Positions 1 through 7,462 of a stretch of 42,129 nucleotides of DNA are shown here, in pieces (position 1 is the first letter of the stretch; the number at the start of each line of letters is the position of its first letter). The stretch is from Elusimicrobiota bacterium (GTDB taxonomy: Bacteria > Elusimicrobiota > Elusimicrobia > Elusimicrobiales > UBA9959). The stretch spans positions 1-42,129 of the forward strand of contig DMXM01000018.1 of the NCBI GenBank assembly GCA_003482905.1. Direction: 5' to 3'. A program made the translations under genes and the position numbers. Below the pieces are notes generated by a model. The model made no database searches. It had not been told where the DNA came from and saw only the letters and a list, made by a program, of their open reading frames with translations.

Positions 1-1572
1 GTCTATCTTCACGTCGGCGCAGCCCACCACGCAGCATTTGCCCCAGCCGCGGGCCACGAGGGCCGCGTGGGAGGTCATACCGCCGCGGGCGGTAAGTATG
101 GCTTCCGCCGCCCTCATGCCTTCGACGTCTTCGGGGTTGGTCTCTTCGCGCACGAGGATGACGTTCTTGCCTTCCTTCTTCCACTTAACGGCTTCTTCGG
201 CCGTGAAAACTATCATGCCTACGGCGCCGCCGGGGCCGGCGGGCAGGCCTTTGCCTATCGGCTTGGTGCCGAGCTCGATCTTAGGGTCGAGGATGGGGTG
301 GAGCAGCTCGTCGAGCTGGTCCGGGGTCACGCGCATCACGGCCTCTTCCTTAGTGGCCAGCTTTTCCTTATGCATGTCGAGCGCCATGCGCACGGCGGCG
401 AGGCCGTTGCGCTTGCCGACGCGGCACTGGAGCATCCACAGGCGGCCGTTCTCGATGGTGAACTCGATGTCGAGCATGTCGTGGTAGTGCTTCTCGAGCT
501 TGGCGCGGATGGCGGCCAGCTCTTTGTACGCCGCGGGCATAAGCTGTTCCAGGGACTTGAGCTGCTTGGACTGCTCGTTGCGGCTGGATTCATTGATGGG
601 ATGGGGGGTGCGGATGCCAGCCACCACGTCCTCGCCCTGGGCGTTCTCAAGAAACTCGCCGAAGAAGGCGTTCTCGCCCGTGCCGGGGTTGCGGGTGAAA
701 CCCACGCCGGTGGAGGAATTCTCGCCCATGTTGCCGAACACCATGGCCTGCACGTTTACGGCCGTGCCCCACTCGGCGGGGATGCCCTCTATGCGGCGGT
801 AGGAAACGGCGCGCTTGCCCATCCAGGAGGCGAACACGGCGCCGATGGAGCCCCACAGCTGGTCCATGTGGTTGTCGGGGAATTCTTTGCCGAGCACTTC
901 TTTGACCTTGGCCCTGAAAAGGATGCCCAGCTCCTTCAGGTCTTCGGCGTTAAGGTCGGTGTCGGACTTGGCGCCCTTCTTGGTCTTCATGTCGTGCATG
1001 ATGCGCTCAAGCTGCTTGCGGATGCCCTGGTCGTCGGCGGGTTCGATGCCGGCGGCCTTTTCCATGACCACGTCGGAGTACATCATGATCAGGCGGCGGT
1101 AGGAGTCGTAGACGAAGCGGGGGTTGTTGGTGAGCTTTATCAGGCCCGGGATGGTCTCGCTGGTGAGGCCGCAGTTAAGGATGGTCTCCATCATGCCCGG
1201 CATGGAGGAGCGGGCGCCGGAACGCACGGAGACGAGCAGGGGATTGTTGGCGTCGCCGAACTTCTTGCCAGTGATCTCTTCCACCTTGCGCAGGTTCTTT
1301 TCCACGTCCTGGGTGAGGCCCTTGGGGTAGGAGCGCTTGTTGGCCCAGTAATAAGTGCAAATCTCGGTGGTCAGCGTGAAACCCGGGGGAACGGGCAGGC
1401 GCAGGTCGGGGTGGCCGGCCATCTCGGCGAGGTTGGCGCCCTTGCCGCCCAGCAGGTTCTTCATGGACGCTTTGCCTTCGGCTTTGCCGCCGCCGAAGAA
1501 GTATGTAACTTTTTTGGAAATTTTAACCGAGTTAGACGCTTTCGCTTTGGATTTCACAGCCGTTTTGGGCAT
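1..1572 (-). CDS. ppdK: pyruvate, phosphate dikinase (partial, N-terminal 524 residues)
   Basis: Interconverts pyruvate, ATP and phosphate with phosphoenolpyruvate, AMP and pyrophosphate in the cytoplasm. The visible part runs from an ATG at 1572 to the window edge and covers the nucleotide-binding domain and the start of the phosphohistidine domain. The motif GGMTSHAALVARGWGK holds the catalytic His at about residue 502, later than in classic enzymes because of a Lys/Ala-rich N-terminal extension of about 20 residues. Other family signatures seen are GGKGANLAEM (about residue 43), SVRSGARSSMPGMM and the SSTGVGFTRNP block. A Shine-Dalgarno AGGAG lies 9 nt before the ATG. The C-terminal PEP/pyruvate domain is outside the window. 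Reversible PPDK is common in anaerobes with pyrophosphate-linked glycolysis; which direction runs here cannot be read from the sequence. Confidence 0.95.
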   Translation of the reverse strand, partial: MPKTAVKSKAKASNSVKISKKVTYFFGGGKAEGKASMKNLLGGKGANLAEMAGHPDLRLPVPPGFTLTTEICTYYWANKRSYPKGLTQDVEKNLRKVEEITGKKFGDANNPLLVSVRSGARSSMPGMMETILNCGLTSETIPGLIKLTNNPRFVYDSYRRLIMMYSDVVMEKAAGIEPADDQGIRKQLERIMHDMKTKKGAKSDTDLNAEDLKELGILFRAKVKEVLGKEFPDNHMDQLWGSIGAVFASWMGKRAVSYRRIEGIPAEWGTAVNVQAMVFGNMGENSSTGVGFTRNPGTGENAFFGEFLENAQGEDVVAGIRTPHPINESSRNEQSKQLKSLEQLMPAAYKELAAIRAKLEKHYHDMLDIEFTIENGRLWMLQCRVGKRNGLAAVRMALDMHKEKLATKEEAVMRVTPDQLDELLHPILDPKIELGTKPIGKGLPAGPGGAVGMIVFTAEEAVKWKKEGKNVILVREETNPEDVEGMRAAEAILTARGGMTSHAALVARGWGKCCVVGCADVKID

Positions 1573-1646
1573 AATGTTTGGCTCCTGTTGACTATTTACT
1601 ATCGGCCCCGCGGGTGCGGGTTGGGCCCTTTGGGGGGCCTACCTTT

Positions 1647-1676
1647 ATAATACTAAATGGGGGGGCGGGGGAGCAA
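1647..1676 (-). promoter_or_regulatory. possible sigma70-type promoter of ppdK
   Basis: On the minus strand TTGCTC (1671-1676) is followed after 18 bp by TATTAT (1647-1652), about 75 bp before the ppdK start. The leader between them and the ATG contains a short GGCCC/GGGCC inverted repeat near 1623-1640. The -35 match is imperfect. Confidence 0.4.
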
Positions 1677-1704
1677 TAATATGGCGCACAACTGGCGCGC
1701 GGGG

Positions 1705-1899
1705 TCATTTGACTAACTTGCGTTCCAAGAACTCTATGGCCAGGGGAAAGAGGAAGAACAATACAAGAAGCGCTATGAAGGAAAATAACGCGCCGCCGGC
1801 GCGGCGCAGGAACTGGTCGAGTTCCGCGGCCTGGAACAAGAGCGCCGCCGCCACTACGCCGATAACGCGGTTACGGCGCTTCACCTCGGAAAGTTTCAC
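1705..1899 (-). CDS. small membrane protein, 64 residues, unknown function
   Basis: Not recognised. It starts with GTG at 1899, overlapping the stop codon of the upstream S9 peptidase gene (GTGA), so it is probably translationally coupled; AAGGAA in the peptidase 3' end serves as ribosome binding site. The protein has a basic N-terminus (KRRNR), a weak hydrophobic segment at residues 13-26 and a strong one at about 37-58 rich in Leu/Phe, ending in a short charged tail. This suggests one or two membrane passes. Its link to the peptidase is only positional. It could be a chance open frame, but the overlap, the ribosome binding site and the hydrophobic pattern make a real gene more likely. Confidence 0.5.
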   Translation of the reverse strand: MKLSEVKRRNRVIGVVAAALLFQAAELDQFLRRAGGALFSFIALLVLFFLFPLAIEFLERKLVK

Positions 1900-4004
1900 T
1901 TCTTTATTCCTTCCAGGTCCAGCATGAACGCGTATTCGAGCGCCGAAAGCTTCATGGCCTCGAAGCGCCCGGACTTGCCGCCGTGGCCGGTATCCATGTC
2001 CGTTTTCAGCAGCACCAGGTTCTTATCGGTCTTCATGGCGCGGAGTTTTGCCGCCCACTTGGCGGGTTCCCAGTACTGCACCTGGGAATCGTTGAGGCCG
2101 GTGGTGATCAGCAGGTTGGGATAGGCCTTGCGTTCTACGTTATCGTAAGGGGAATAAGAAAGCATGTAGTCGTAATATTCCCTGACTTCGGGGTTACCCC
2201 ACTCGTCGTACTCGCCGGTGGTGAGGGGAATGTCGGGGTCCAGCATGGTGGTAACCACGTCCACGAACGGGACATCGGCTATTATCCCCTTATACAGACC
2301 CTCGGGCGCCAGGTTCGCCACGGCGCCCGCCAGCAGCCCGCCGGCCGAGCCTCCCTCGGCGTAAATATGTCCCGGGGCGGTGTAGCCGCGGTCCACCAGA
2401 TTGAGCGCCGCGTCGATAAAGTCGTAGAAGGTGTTCTTCTTTTTCAGAAGTTTGCCGTCCTCGTACCAGCGGCGGCCCAGTTCCGAGCCTCCGCGGATAT
2501 GCGGGATGACGCAGATGAACCCGCGGTCCAGCAGGGAAAGCCTGTTGGAGCTGAAGTAGGGATCGGTGCTGTAGCCGTACGCGCCGTAGGAGTATTCATA
2601 GACCGGGTTCTTCCCGCTCGCAAGGTCGACGGTTTTTTTATAGACGATGGAAACAGGCACCATCTCGCCGTCGCGCGCGGCGAACCACAGGCGCTGGGCC
2701 TGGTAGTCTTCCGGTTTAAAGCCGCCCAAAACCTCCTGCCGCTTCATCAACCGCCTGCCGCCGGTCTTGAGATCCACGTCGTAAACCGAATCCGGGGTGG
2801 TCAGGGATTCGTAAGTCGCGCGCAACGTGTCCGTCTTGTATTCGTAATTATCCCCGACCTCGGTCATGTAGGCCGGCTCGGTGAAAATTATCCAGGAGTC
2901 CCTGCCGGTGGCGCGGTTAATGACGTGAAAGCGCCCAAGGGCGTTCGTCCGCTCCTTCAGCACCAGCCAGTCCTCGAACACGTCAATATACTCGACCAGG
3001 GTGTCTTCCCGGTGCGCGATCAGTTCCGTCCAGTCGGCCATCCCGGTAGAGGTTCCCGAGCATACCGACACCTTGAAATTGCGGGCACGGTCGTTGCTCA
3101 GGACGTAGAATTTCCCGCCGCCGTCCTCGACATCGTACTCCAGCCTGGGCCGGCGCGCCTGGAAAACGGCGGGGGGAACGGCTGGTCTGTCCGCGTCGAT
3201 AAGCCGGTATTCCGTGGAAAGCGTGGAACCGGAGCGGATGAAAATATACTTTTCTGTGCGCGACTTGGACAGCCCCACTTCGTAAGCCTCGTCCGCCTCG
3301 AAATAGACCTCCTGGTCTTTCAGGCGGCCGAGCTCGTGAGCCAGCACGCGCTCCCAGCGCAGCGTGTCCGGGTTCTGCTTAACATAGAAAAGCGTGCTGT
3401 TGTCGTTAGCCCAGACCATATTGCCGGCGGTCTTTTCGATCTTATCGGAGTAAAGTCTGCCGGTCACCAAATCCTTGAAGTAAATGTCAAAAAAACGGCG
3501 CCCGCCGGTATCCACGGCGTAAGCTATCATTTTGTGGTCCGGCCGGATAACCGGGAAGTTCACCTGGCAGAAAGCCTTCCCCCTGGCCAGCTCGTTAACG
3601 TCCAGAATTATTTCTTCCTGCGCGCCCGGCGAATCCTTTTTCCTGACGTAAAGCGGATATTCCCCGCCGGCCCTATAGGTCTTATAGTAGTAATACGCGC
3701 CGTAGCGCGCCGGCACGGTAGAGTCGTCCTGTTTTATGCGGCCTTTCATTTCGGAGAAAAGTCCGGCCTGCAGCGGTTCCGTATGGCGGAGGACGGCGTC
3801 GGCGTAGGCGTTCTCCGCCCTGAGATAAGCCGTCACAGCCGGATTCTTACGGTCCTTCAGCCAATAATAATCGTCCACGCGGACCTGGCCGTGCTTCTCC
3901 AGCCTATAGGGTATTTTTTTCGCCGCGGGCGGTTCCACCGCGCCCGCAAAAGTGTTAAGTGCCATAACGGTAAAAAAGGCCGCCGACCATGACGAATATT
4001 TCAT
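1896..4004 (-). CDS. exported S9A prolyl oligopeptidase / oligopeptidase B-like
   Basis: Serine peptidase that cleaves short peptides, of 702 residues, typical for family S9A. An N-terminal signal peptide of about 22 residues (ending AFAGAVE-like, FAGAVEPP) predicts export, unlike cytosolic PtrB. Residues about 30-430 form the beta-propeller, beginning with the family's DDYYWLKDR block. The C-terminal alpha/beta hydrolase carries GGSAGG with Ser at about 553, the Asp in GLNDSQVQYWEPAKW at about 639 and His in TGHGGKSGRF at about 674, a complete catalytic triad. The GLNDSQVQYWEPAKW and GHGG blocks are closer to oligopeptidase B than to prolyl oligopeptidase. It lies 28 bp after the DUF4404 gene and overlaps the small membrane protein gene, so all three may be one transcript. 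Substrate preference is inferred only. Confidence 0.9.
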   Translation of the reverse strand: MKYSSWSAAFFTVMALNTFAGAVEPPAAKKIPYRLEKHGQVRVDDYYWLKDRKNPAVTAYLRAENAYADAVLRHTEPLQAGLFSEMKGRIKQDDSTVPARYGAYYYYKTYRAGGEYPLYVRKKDSPGAQEEIILDVNELARGKAFCQVNFPVIRPDHKMIAYAVDTGGRRFFDIYFKDLVTGRLYSDKIEKTAGNMVWANDNSTLFYVKQNPDTLRWERVLAHELGRLKDQEVYFEADEAYEVGLSKSRTEKYIFIRSGSTLSTEYRLIDADRPAVPPAVFQARRPRLEYDVEDGGGKFYVLSNDRARNFKVSVCSGTSTGMADWTELIAHREDTLVEYIDVFEDWLVLKERTNALGRFHVINRATGRDSWIIFTEPAYMTEVGDNYEYKTDTLRATYESLTTPDSVYDVDLKTGGRRLMKRQEVLGGFKPEDYQAQRLWFAARDGEMVPVSIVYKKTVDLASGKNPVYEYSYGAYGYSTDPYFSSNRLSLLDRGFICVIPHIRGGSELGRRWYEDGKLLKKKNTFYDFIDAALNLVDRGYTAPGHIYAEGGSAGGLLAGAVANLAPEGLYKGIIADVPFVDVVTTMLDPDIPLTTGEYDEWGNPEVREYYDYMLSYSPYDNVERKAYPNLLITTGLNDSQVQYWEPAKWAAKLRAMKTDKNLVLLKTDMDTGHGGKSGRFEAMKLSALEYAFMLDLEGIKK

Positions 4005-4032
4005 AAAACCCTCGCGTTCCCCGCCGGCCCGG

Positions 4033-4365
4033 CTATATCCCCATCCGCGCCAGTATCATGCAGATCTCGTTCACCACCGAAACCAGCTGCGGGTGCGTAG
4101 CCTCGAAGCCCTTTACGGAATAGGCGATACCCGACACGGAGAGGTTGCGCAGCTGTACGCTGGCGTTCTCCCTGGTGACCTCGTGGGCGGCGGCTTCCGT
4201 GAAATTACCTATACTGCGGGCCTCGTCCATTTTAGCGGGGGGCAGCGCGGAAAGCTCGGATTTCAGCTTGTTTAAAAGCGAAACCAGCTCGTCTTTCTCC
4301 TTGGACTTGCCGGACTGGATCTTGGCGATGGCGGCCTCTATTTTTGAAAGCGTCTCGTTTATCAC
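4033..4365 (-). CDS. DUF4404-like small protein, 110 residues
   Basis: Helical soluble protein resembling DUF4404 at its end: the block FEATHPQLVSVVNEIC followed by MILARMGI matches the family's characteristic 'F-E-x-HP-x-L ... L-x-x-MGI' tail. The N-terminal half is a Lys/Glu-rich helix. The frame opens further upstream to 4416, but that codon lies between the -35 and -10 of a near-perfect promoter, so it would not be transcribed. The chosen GTG at 4365 follows GGAGGG by 3-4 nt. Function of DUF4404 is unknown. It heads the minus-strand group with the S9 peptidase. Confidence 0.65.
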   Translation of the reverse strand: MINETLSKIEAAIAKIQSGKSKEKDELVSLLNKLKSELSALPPAKMDEARSIGNFTEAAAHEVTRENASVQLRNLSVSGIAYSVKGFEATHPQLVSVVNEICMILARMGI

Positions 4366-4400
4366 GTTCCCTCCGATCAGCTGTTTTCTGCTCAAGTCAA

Positions 4401-4429
4401 AAATTACCAAATACACCCCAGCCTGTCAA
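4401..4429 (-). promoter_or_regulatory. sigma70-type promoter for the DUF4404-S9 peptidase group
   Basis: On the minus strand TTGACA (4424-4429), a 17-bp spacer and TAATTT (4401-4406) form a consensus-like promoter about 36 bp before the chosen GTG. Its position decides the DUF4404 start codon. It is divergent to cinA, whose start lies only about 40 bp away. Confidence 0.75.
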
Positions 4430-4464
4430 TCGCGCTTTGCCGCGGCGCGGGTTTATGCTAACCT

Positions 4465-4470
4465 TATAAT
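4465..4470 (+). promoter_or_regulatory. -10 like element immediately before cinA
   Basis: A perfect TATAAT ends one base before the cinA ATG (4472). No convincing -35 is present at the right distance. If used, transcription would start inside the coding region, so either it is a chance match or cinA is transcribed from further upstream. No Shine-Dalgarno sequence precedes this ATG. Confidence 0.25.
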
Positions 4471-4471
4471 T

Positions 4472-5689
4472 ATGGCGACCGGGAAGGCGGAAATAGTCTG
4501 CACGGGTTCGGAACTGCTGGCAGGCAAGCTCAATCTCTACGCGCCGCTCTTCCACGAGCGGCTGGCCCCGCTGGGCTTCTCCCTGGTCCGCGAACAGTCC
4601 AGCGGCGACGAGCTTGGGGCCATTGCCGACTGCATAAAAGGCGCCCTCAAACGCGCGCGGCTCGTGCTGGTGGTCGGGGGGCTGGGCCCCACCTTCGACG
4701 ACCTGACCCGCCAGGCGGCCGCGGCGGCCCTGGGCAGGAAACTCGTTTATTCCCGCCCCTGCGCCCGGATACTCGAAATAAATTACAAACTGAAACCTCT
4801 GCCCCCAGGCTTTAAAAACCAGTGCCTGCTCCTGGACGGCGCCAAGCCGCTCGAAAATTCCAACGGCACGGCCTTCGGCCAGGTCATAACCAGAGGCGGA
4901 AAAATGCTGGTCCTGCTGCCGGGACCGCGCAAAGAGTGGGAACCGATGTTCCCCAATTTCCTAAACGCGGAGATCTCCGGCTTTTTCGGCTTTTCACCGA
5001 TAACCCAGGTAAAGCTGCGCCTCGCCGGCCTTTGGGAGACCCGGGCCGAAGAACTGCTAAGCCCGGTAATGCGCCGCGCCAAGGGGGCGAGCTGCACGAT
5101 CCTGGCCGGCCCCGGCACCGTGGATTTCATCCTCTCGGGCGAAGACGAGCGGGGACTTATAACAAAAGCCGCGGAGGCCTGCCGGAAAATACTGGGGGCG
5201 AAGGTCTACGGCGAAGGCGGAGCCACCCTGGCCGGAGCTGCGGGAGAAAAGCTGAAAGCCCGCGGCGCCACCCTGGCCGCGGCGGAATCCTGCACCGGCG
5301 GCCTGGCCGCCCGGCTTATCACCGATATCCCGGGGAGCTCCGCCTGGTTCCTGGGCGGGGCGGTGGCCTATTCCGACGCCGCCAAAATAAAATTCCTCGG
5401 CGTCAGGGCCGCCACCATTAAAAGATACGGGGCGGTCTCCGGGGAATGCGCGCGGGAGATGGCCGCCGGCGCGAAAAGGGCGCTAAAGAGCGACTACGCT
5501 TTCTCCGTCACCGGCATAGCCGGGCCCGACGGGGGCACCCCGGAAAAACCGGTAGGACTGGTTTATTTCGGCCTTGCGGGGCCGGGCGGCGTCAAGGTAT
5601 TCCGTCGGCGTCTGCGCGGCACGCGGCCTTTCATCCGGGCCTGCGCCGCCAATCTTATTTTGGACGAGCTGCGAAAAGTAATAAAATAG
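4472..5689 (+). CDS. cinA: CinA family protein (MoaB-like domain + NMN amidohydrolase domain)
   Basis: A 405-residue protein with the full two-domain CinA layout. Residues 1-170 form the MoaB/MogA-like domain (COG1058) with CTGSELLAGKLN, GGLGPTFDDLTR and LPGPRKEWEPMF. Residues about 255-400 form the CinA/PncC domain with AAAESCTGGLAARLI (272-277 ESCTGG) and SVTGIAGPDGGTPEKPVG. The C-terminal domain deamidates nicotinamide mononucleotide in NAD salvage; the N-terminal domain of some homologues hydrolyses ADP-ribose. The ATG at 4472 is chosen because the family's first strand begins three residues later. No ribosome binding site is seen. It stands divergent from the DUF4404 gene and is followed after 49 bp by a TlpA-like gene. 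Confidence 0.92.
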   Translation: MATGKAEIVCTGSELLAGKLNLYAPLFHERLAPLGFSLVREQSSGDELGAIADCIKGALKRARLVLVVGGLGPTFDDLTRQAAAAALGRKLVYSRPCARILEINYKLKPLPPGFKNQCLLLDGAKPLENSNGTAFGQVITRGGKMLVLLPGPRKEWEPMFPNFLNAEISGFFGFSPITQVKLRLAGLWETRAEELLSPVMRRAKGASCTILAGPGTVDFILSGEDERGLITKAAEACRKILGAKVYGEGGATLAGAAGEKLKARGATLAAAESCTGGLAARLITDIPGSSAWFLGGAVAYSDAAKIKFLGVRAATIKRYGAVSGECAREMAAGAKRALKSDYAFSVTGIAGPDGGTPEKPVGLVYFGLAGPGGVKVFRRRLRGTRPFIRACAANLILDELRKVIK

Positions 5690-5738
5690 AGAGGATCCGC
5701 GGACGGCGTAACCGGCCGCGGGCTTTAAGGAGCGCATC

Positions 5739-6305
5739 ATGAAAAAACGATTATTCTCACTGGCGGCCGCCGCCCTGGTACTGGCCGCCTGCGAAAAAAA
5801 AGAACAGCCCGCGGTCGAGGCCGTAAGCCAGGTCACCAGCGCCGCCCAGGCCGCCGAGCCGGTCAAACCGGCCAAAGCCGCTTACGTGAACAAAGCCACG
5901 TATTTCAACCTGCCCTCGGCTTCGGGGGGGGAGCTGGACCTGGCCTCCTATGCCGGCAAGCCCGTAATGGTGATGTTCTTTACGGAAACCTGCCCCTACT
6001 GCCGCAAGGCCGCTCCCGCCATGGAGAACATTCATAAGAAGTACGGGCCGCTGGGCCTGGCCAGCCTGGGCATATGTATACAGGAAGACCCGCAGGCCGC
6101 GCTCAACTTCGCCGAGTCGCTCGGGACAACTTTCCCGCTGGCCTACAATGGCCGCCCCGCGTACAAGAATTACAGGGCCCAGGGCGTACCCTACATATAT
6201 TTACTGGACGGCCGGCACGACATCGTAAACGTCTGGGAAGGCTACGATGAGTCCTACGATCCGCAGATGATAAAGTCGATAGAAGCCCTGCTGGCTAAAA
6301 AATAG
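5739..6305 (+). CDS. thioredoxin-like (TlpA/ResA family) lipoprotein
   Basis: A 188-residue envelope thiol-disulfide protein. The N-terminus is a lipoprotein signal peptide with lipobox LAAC (Cys18), followed by an Ala/Pro/Val-rich linker to about residue 50. The thioredoxin fold follows, with the active-site CPYC at 85-88 inside FFTETCPYCRKAAP and the cis-Pro loop GVPYIYLLDG. Such proteins reduce or isomerise disulfides, for example in cytochrome c maturation, on the outer face of the inner membrane or at the outer membrane. No cytochrome maturation gene is nearby, so the partner is unknown. AAGGAG precedes the ATG by 7 nt. Confidence 0.88.
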   Translation: MKKRLFSLAAAALVLAACEKKEQPAVEAVSQVTSAAQAAEPVKPAKAAYVNKATYFNLPSASGGELDLASYAGKPVMVMFFTETCPYCRKAAPAMENIHKKYGPLGLASLGICIQEDPQAALNFAESLGTTFPLAYNGRPAYKNYRAQGVPYIYLLDGRHDIVNVWEGYDESYDPQMIKSIEALLAKK

Positions 6306-6329
6306 CCGCGGGGGGGAGAGGGAGGGGAA

Positions 6330-7445
6330 ATGTCCATCGCGATCAGAAAGGGAACCATCCTGGTTCACAGGGTATTCGACATCGGCGGGGAGATCTCCCT
6401 CGGCCGGGCGGAACAGCTGCTCAGCGCGGACAGCGGCCCGCGGCTCAGGTTCGCCACCGACACGCGCAAAGCCATAATAATAAAAGAGTCGCCGCTGAAA
6501 GCCGAGCTTGGGGAGGAAACGCTGGACCTGCCCTCCGGGAAATTCCCGGTAAAGATCTTCGCGCGCATCTGGAACTACGGCGTTATTTCAGTGACCCTGG
6601 AACTCGCCATACAGCCCGGCACGCAGTGGGACAGGCTCGTAATGACGGCCGCCGAGCTGGAAGCCTCCGACGAAATAGAACTGCTGGCGGCCTCGCGCAA
6701 GGACGCGCTGAAGAAGCGCATCATGCCCGCCGTCGTCAACCCCGCCGAATGGGAAATACACGAAGATTACATCACCTATATCATAGAGGAGGCGGACGGC
6801 TCGGCCAATCCCAGGGAATTTATAAAAAAAGTGGACGTGGCGGCGCTGATACTTGCCGAAGCCAAGGAACACCTGGTGGATGAGCACCGCAATTTCCTGG
6901 TCGAGAGCGCCATTCAATATTCCAGCTCCGACCTGGCGATCATAGACTGGAACTCCGCCCTGCTGATAGAGCCGGACGGCCAGCGGGACGTAGCCGACGT
7001 TATAGAATTCTCGCTGACGCACCTGTTGGAATTCCGTTATTACGACGAGAGGCTGGGGCACAAACTCGACGAGCTTTACGACGCCATGGACCGCAAGCGG
7101 GAGAGCGTGGCCAACATCTTCAGGAACTTTTACGCCGACATAGCCGAGGACTCCAGCCATAAGTACATGGAATTCTCGGAATTCCTGGGGCGCGTGGAGA
7201 ACTCCCTTAAAACCGTGGGCGACCCCTACCTGGCCGTGGTCTTCAGGGCCTCCGCGCTGGAGTTCCACTTCGACGACTGGCGCAAAAGCATCTCGCGCAA
7301 GATGGAGACCCTGGCGCAGATCAGCCAGATCCTGCACGGCGAGGTGAACACCCGCCGCAGCCACTGGCTGGAAATAATAATCATCCTGCTTATCGCGGTG
7401 GAAATGATCCCGATGGCGGTGGACCTGTGGAAATTCCTGCGCTAG
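6330..7445 (+). CDS. RMD1/YagE-like (DUF155) membrane-anchored protein
   Basis: A 371-residue protein whose organisation fits the RMD1/DUF155 family: a soluble alpha/beta N-terminal half (1-150), a helical part (about 190-345) and a single C-terminal membrane helix at about 349-367. The stretch preceding the membrane helix (HGEVNTRRSHWLEIIIILLI) resembles the family's typical R-x-x-x-LE-x-I-I-x-L-I ending. Eukaryotic members sit in mitochondrial or Golgi membranes; bacterial function is unknown. GGGAGGGGAA directly precedes the ATG. It converges on the glutamine synthetase gene with only 17 bp between the stops and no visible terminator. Confidence 0.6.
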   Translation: MSIAIRKGTILVHRVFDIGGEISLGRAEQLLSADSGPRLRFATDTRKAIIIKESPLKAELGEETLDLPSGKFPVKIFARIWNYGVISVTLELAIQPGTQWDRLVMTAAELEASDEIELLAASRKDALKKRIMPAVVNPAEWEIHEDYITYIIEEADGSANPREFIKKVDVAALILAEAKEHLVDEHRNFLVESAIQYSSSDLAIIDWNSALLIEPDGQRDVADVIEFSLTHLLEFRYYDERLGHKLDELYDAMDRKRESVANIFRNFYADIAEDSSHKYMEFSEFLGRVENSLKTVGDPYLAVVFRASALEFHFDDWRKSISRKMETLAQISQILHGEVNTRRSHWLEIIIILLIAVEMIPMAVDLWKFLR

Positions 7446-7462
7446 AAGGCCGTCGCTGAGTA

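Noticed and set aside
67..1650. 527-codon open frame on the plus strand
   Set aside because: It is antisense to ppdK, whose minus-strand translation matches the family throughout; the product is Gly/His/Ala-rich without domain character, typical of a GC-rich shadow frame.
1983..3992. 669-codon plus-strand frame opposite the S9 peptidase
   Set aside because: Shadow of a gene with a complete catalytic triad; no recognisable domain of its own.
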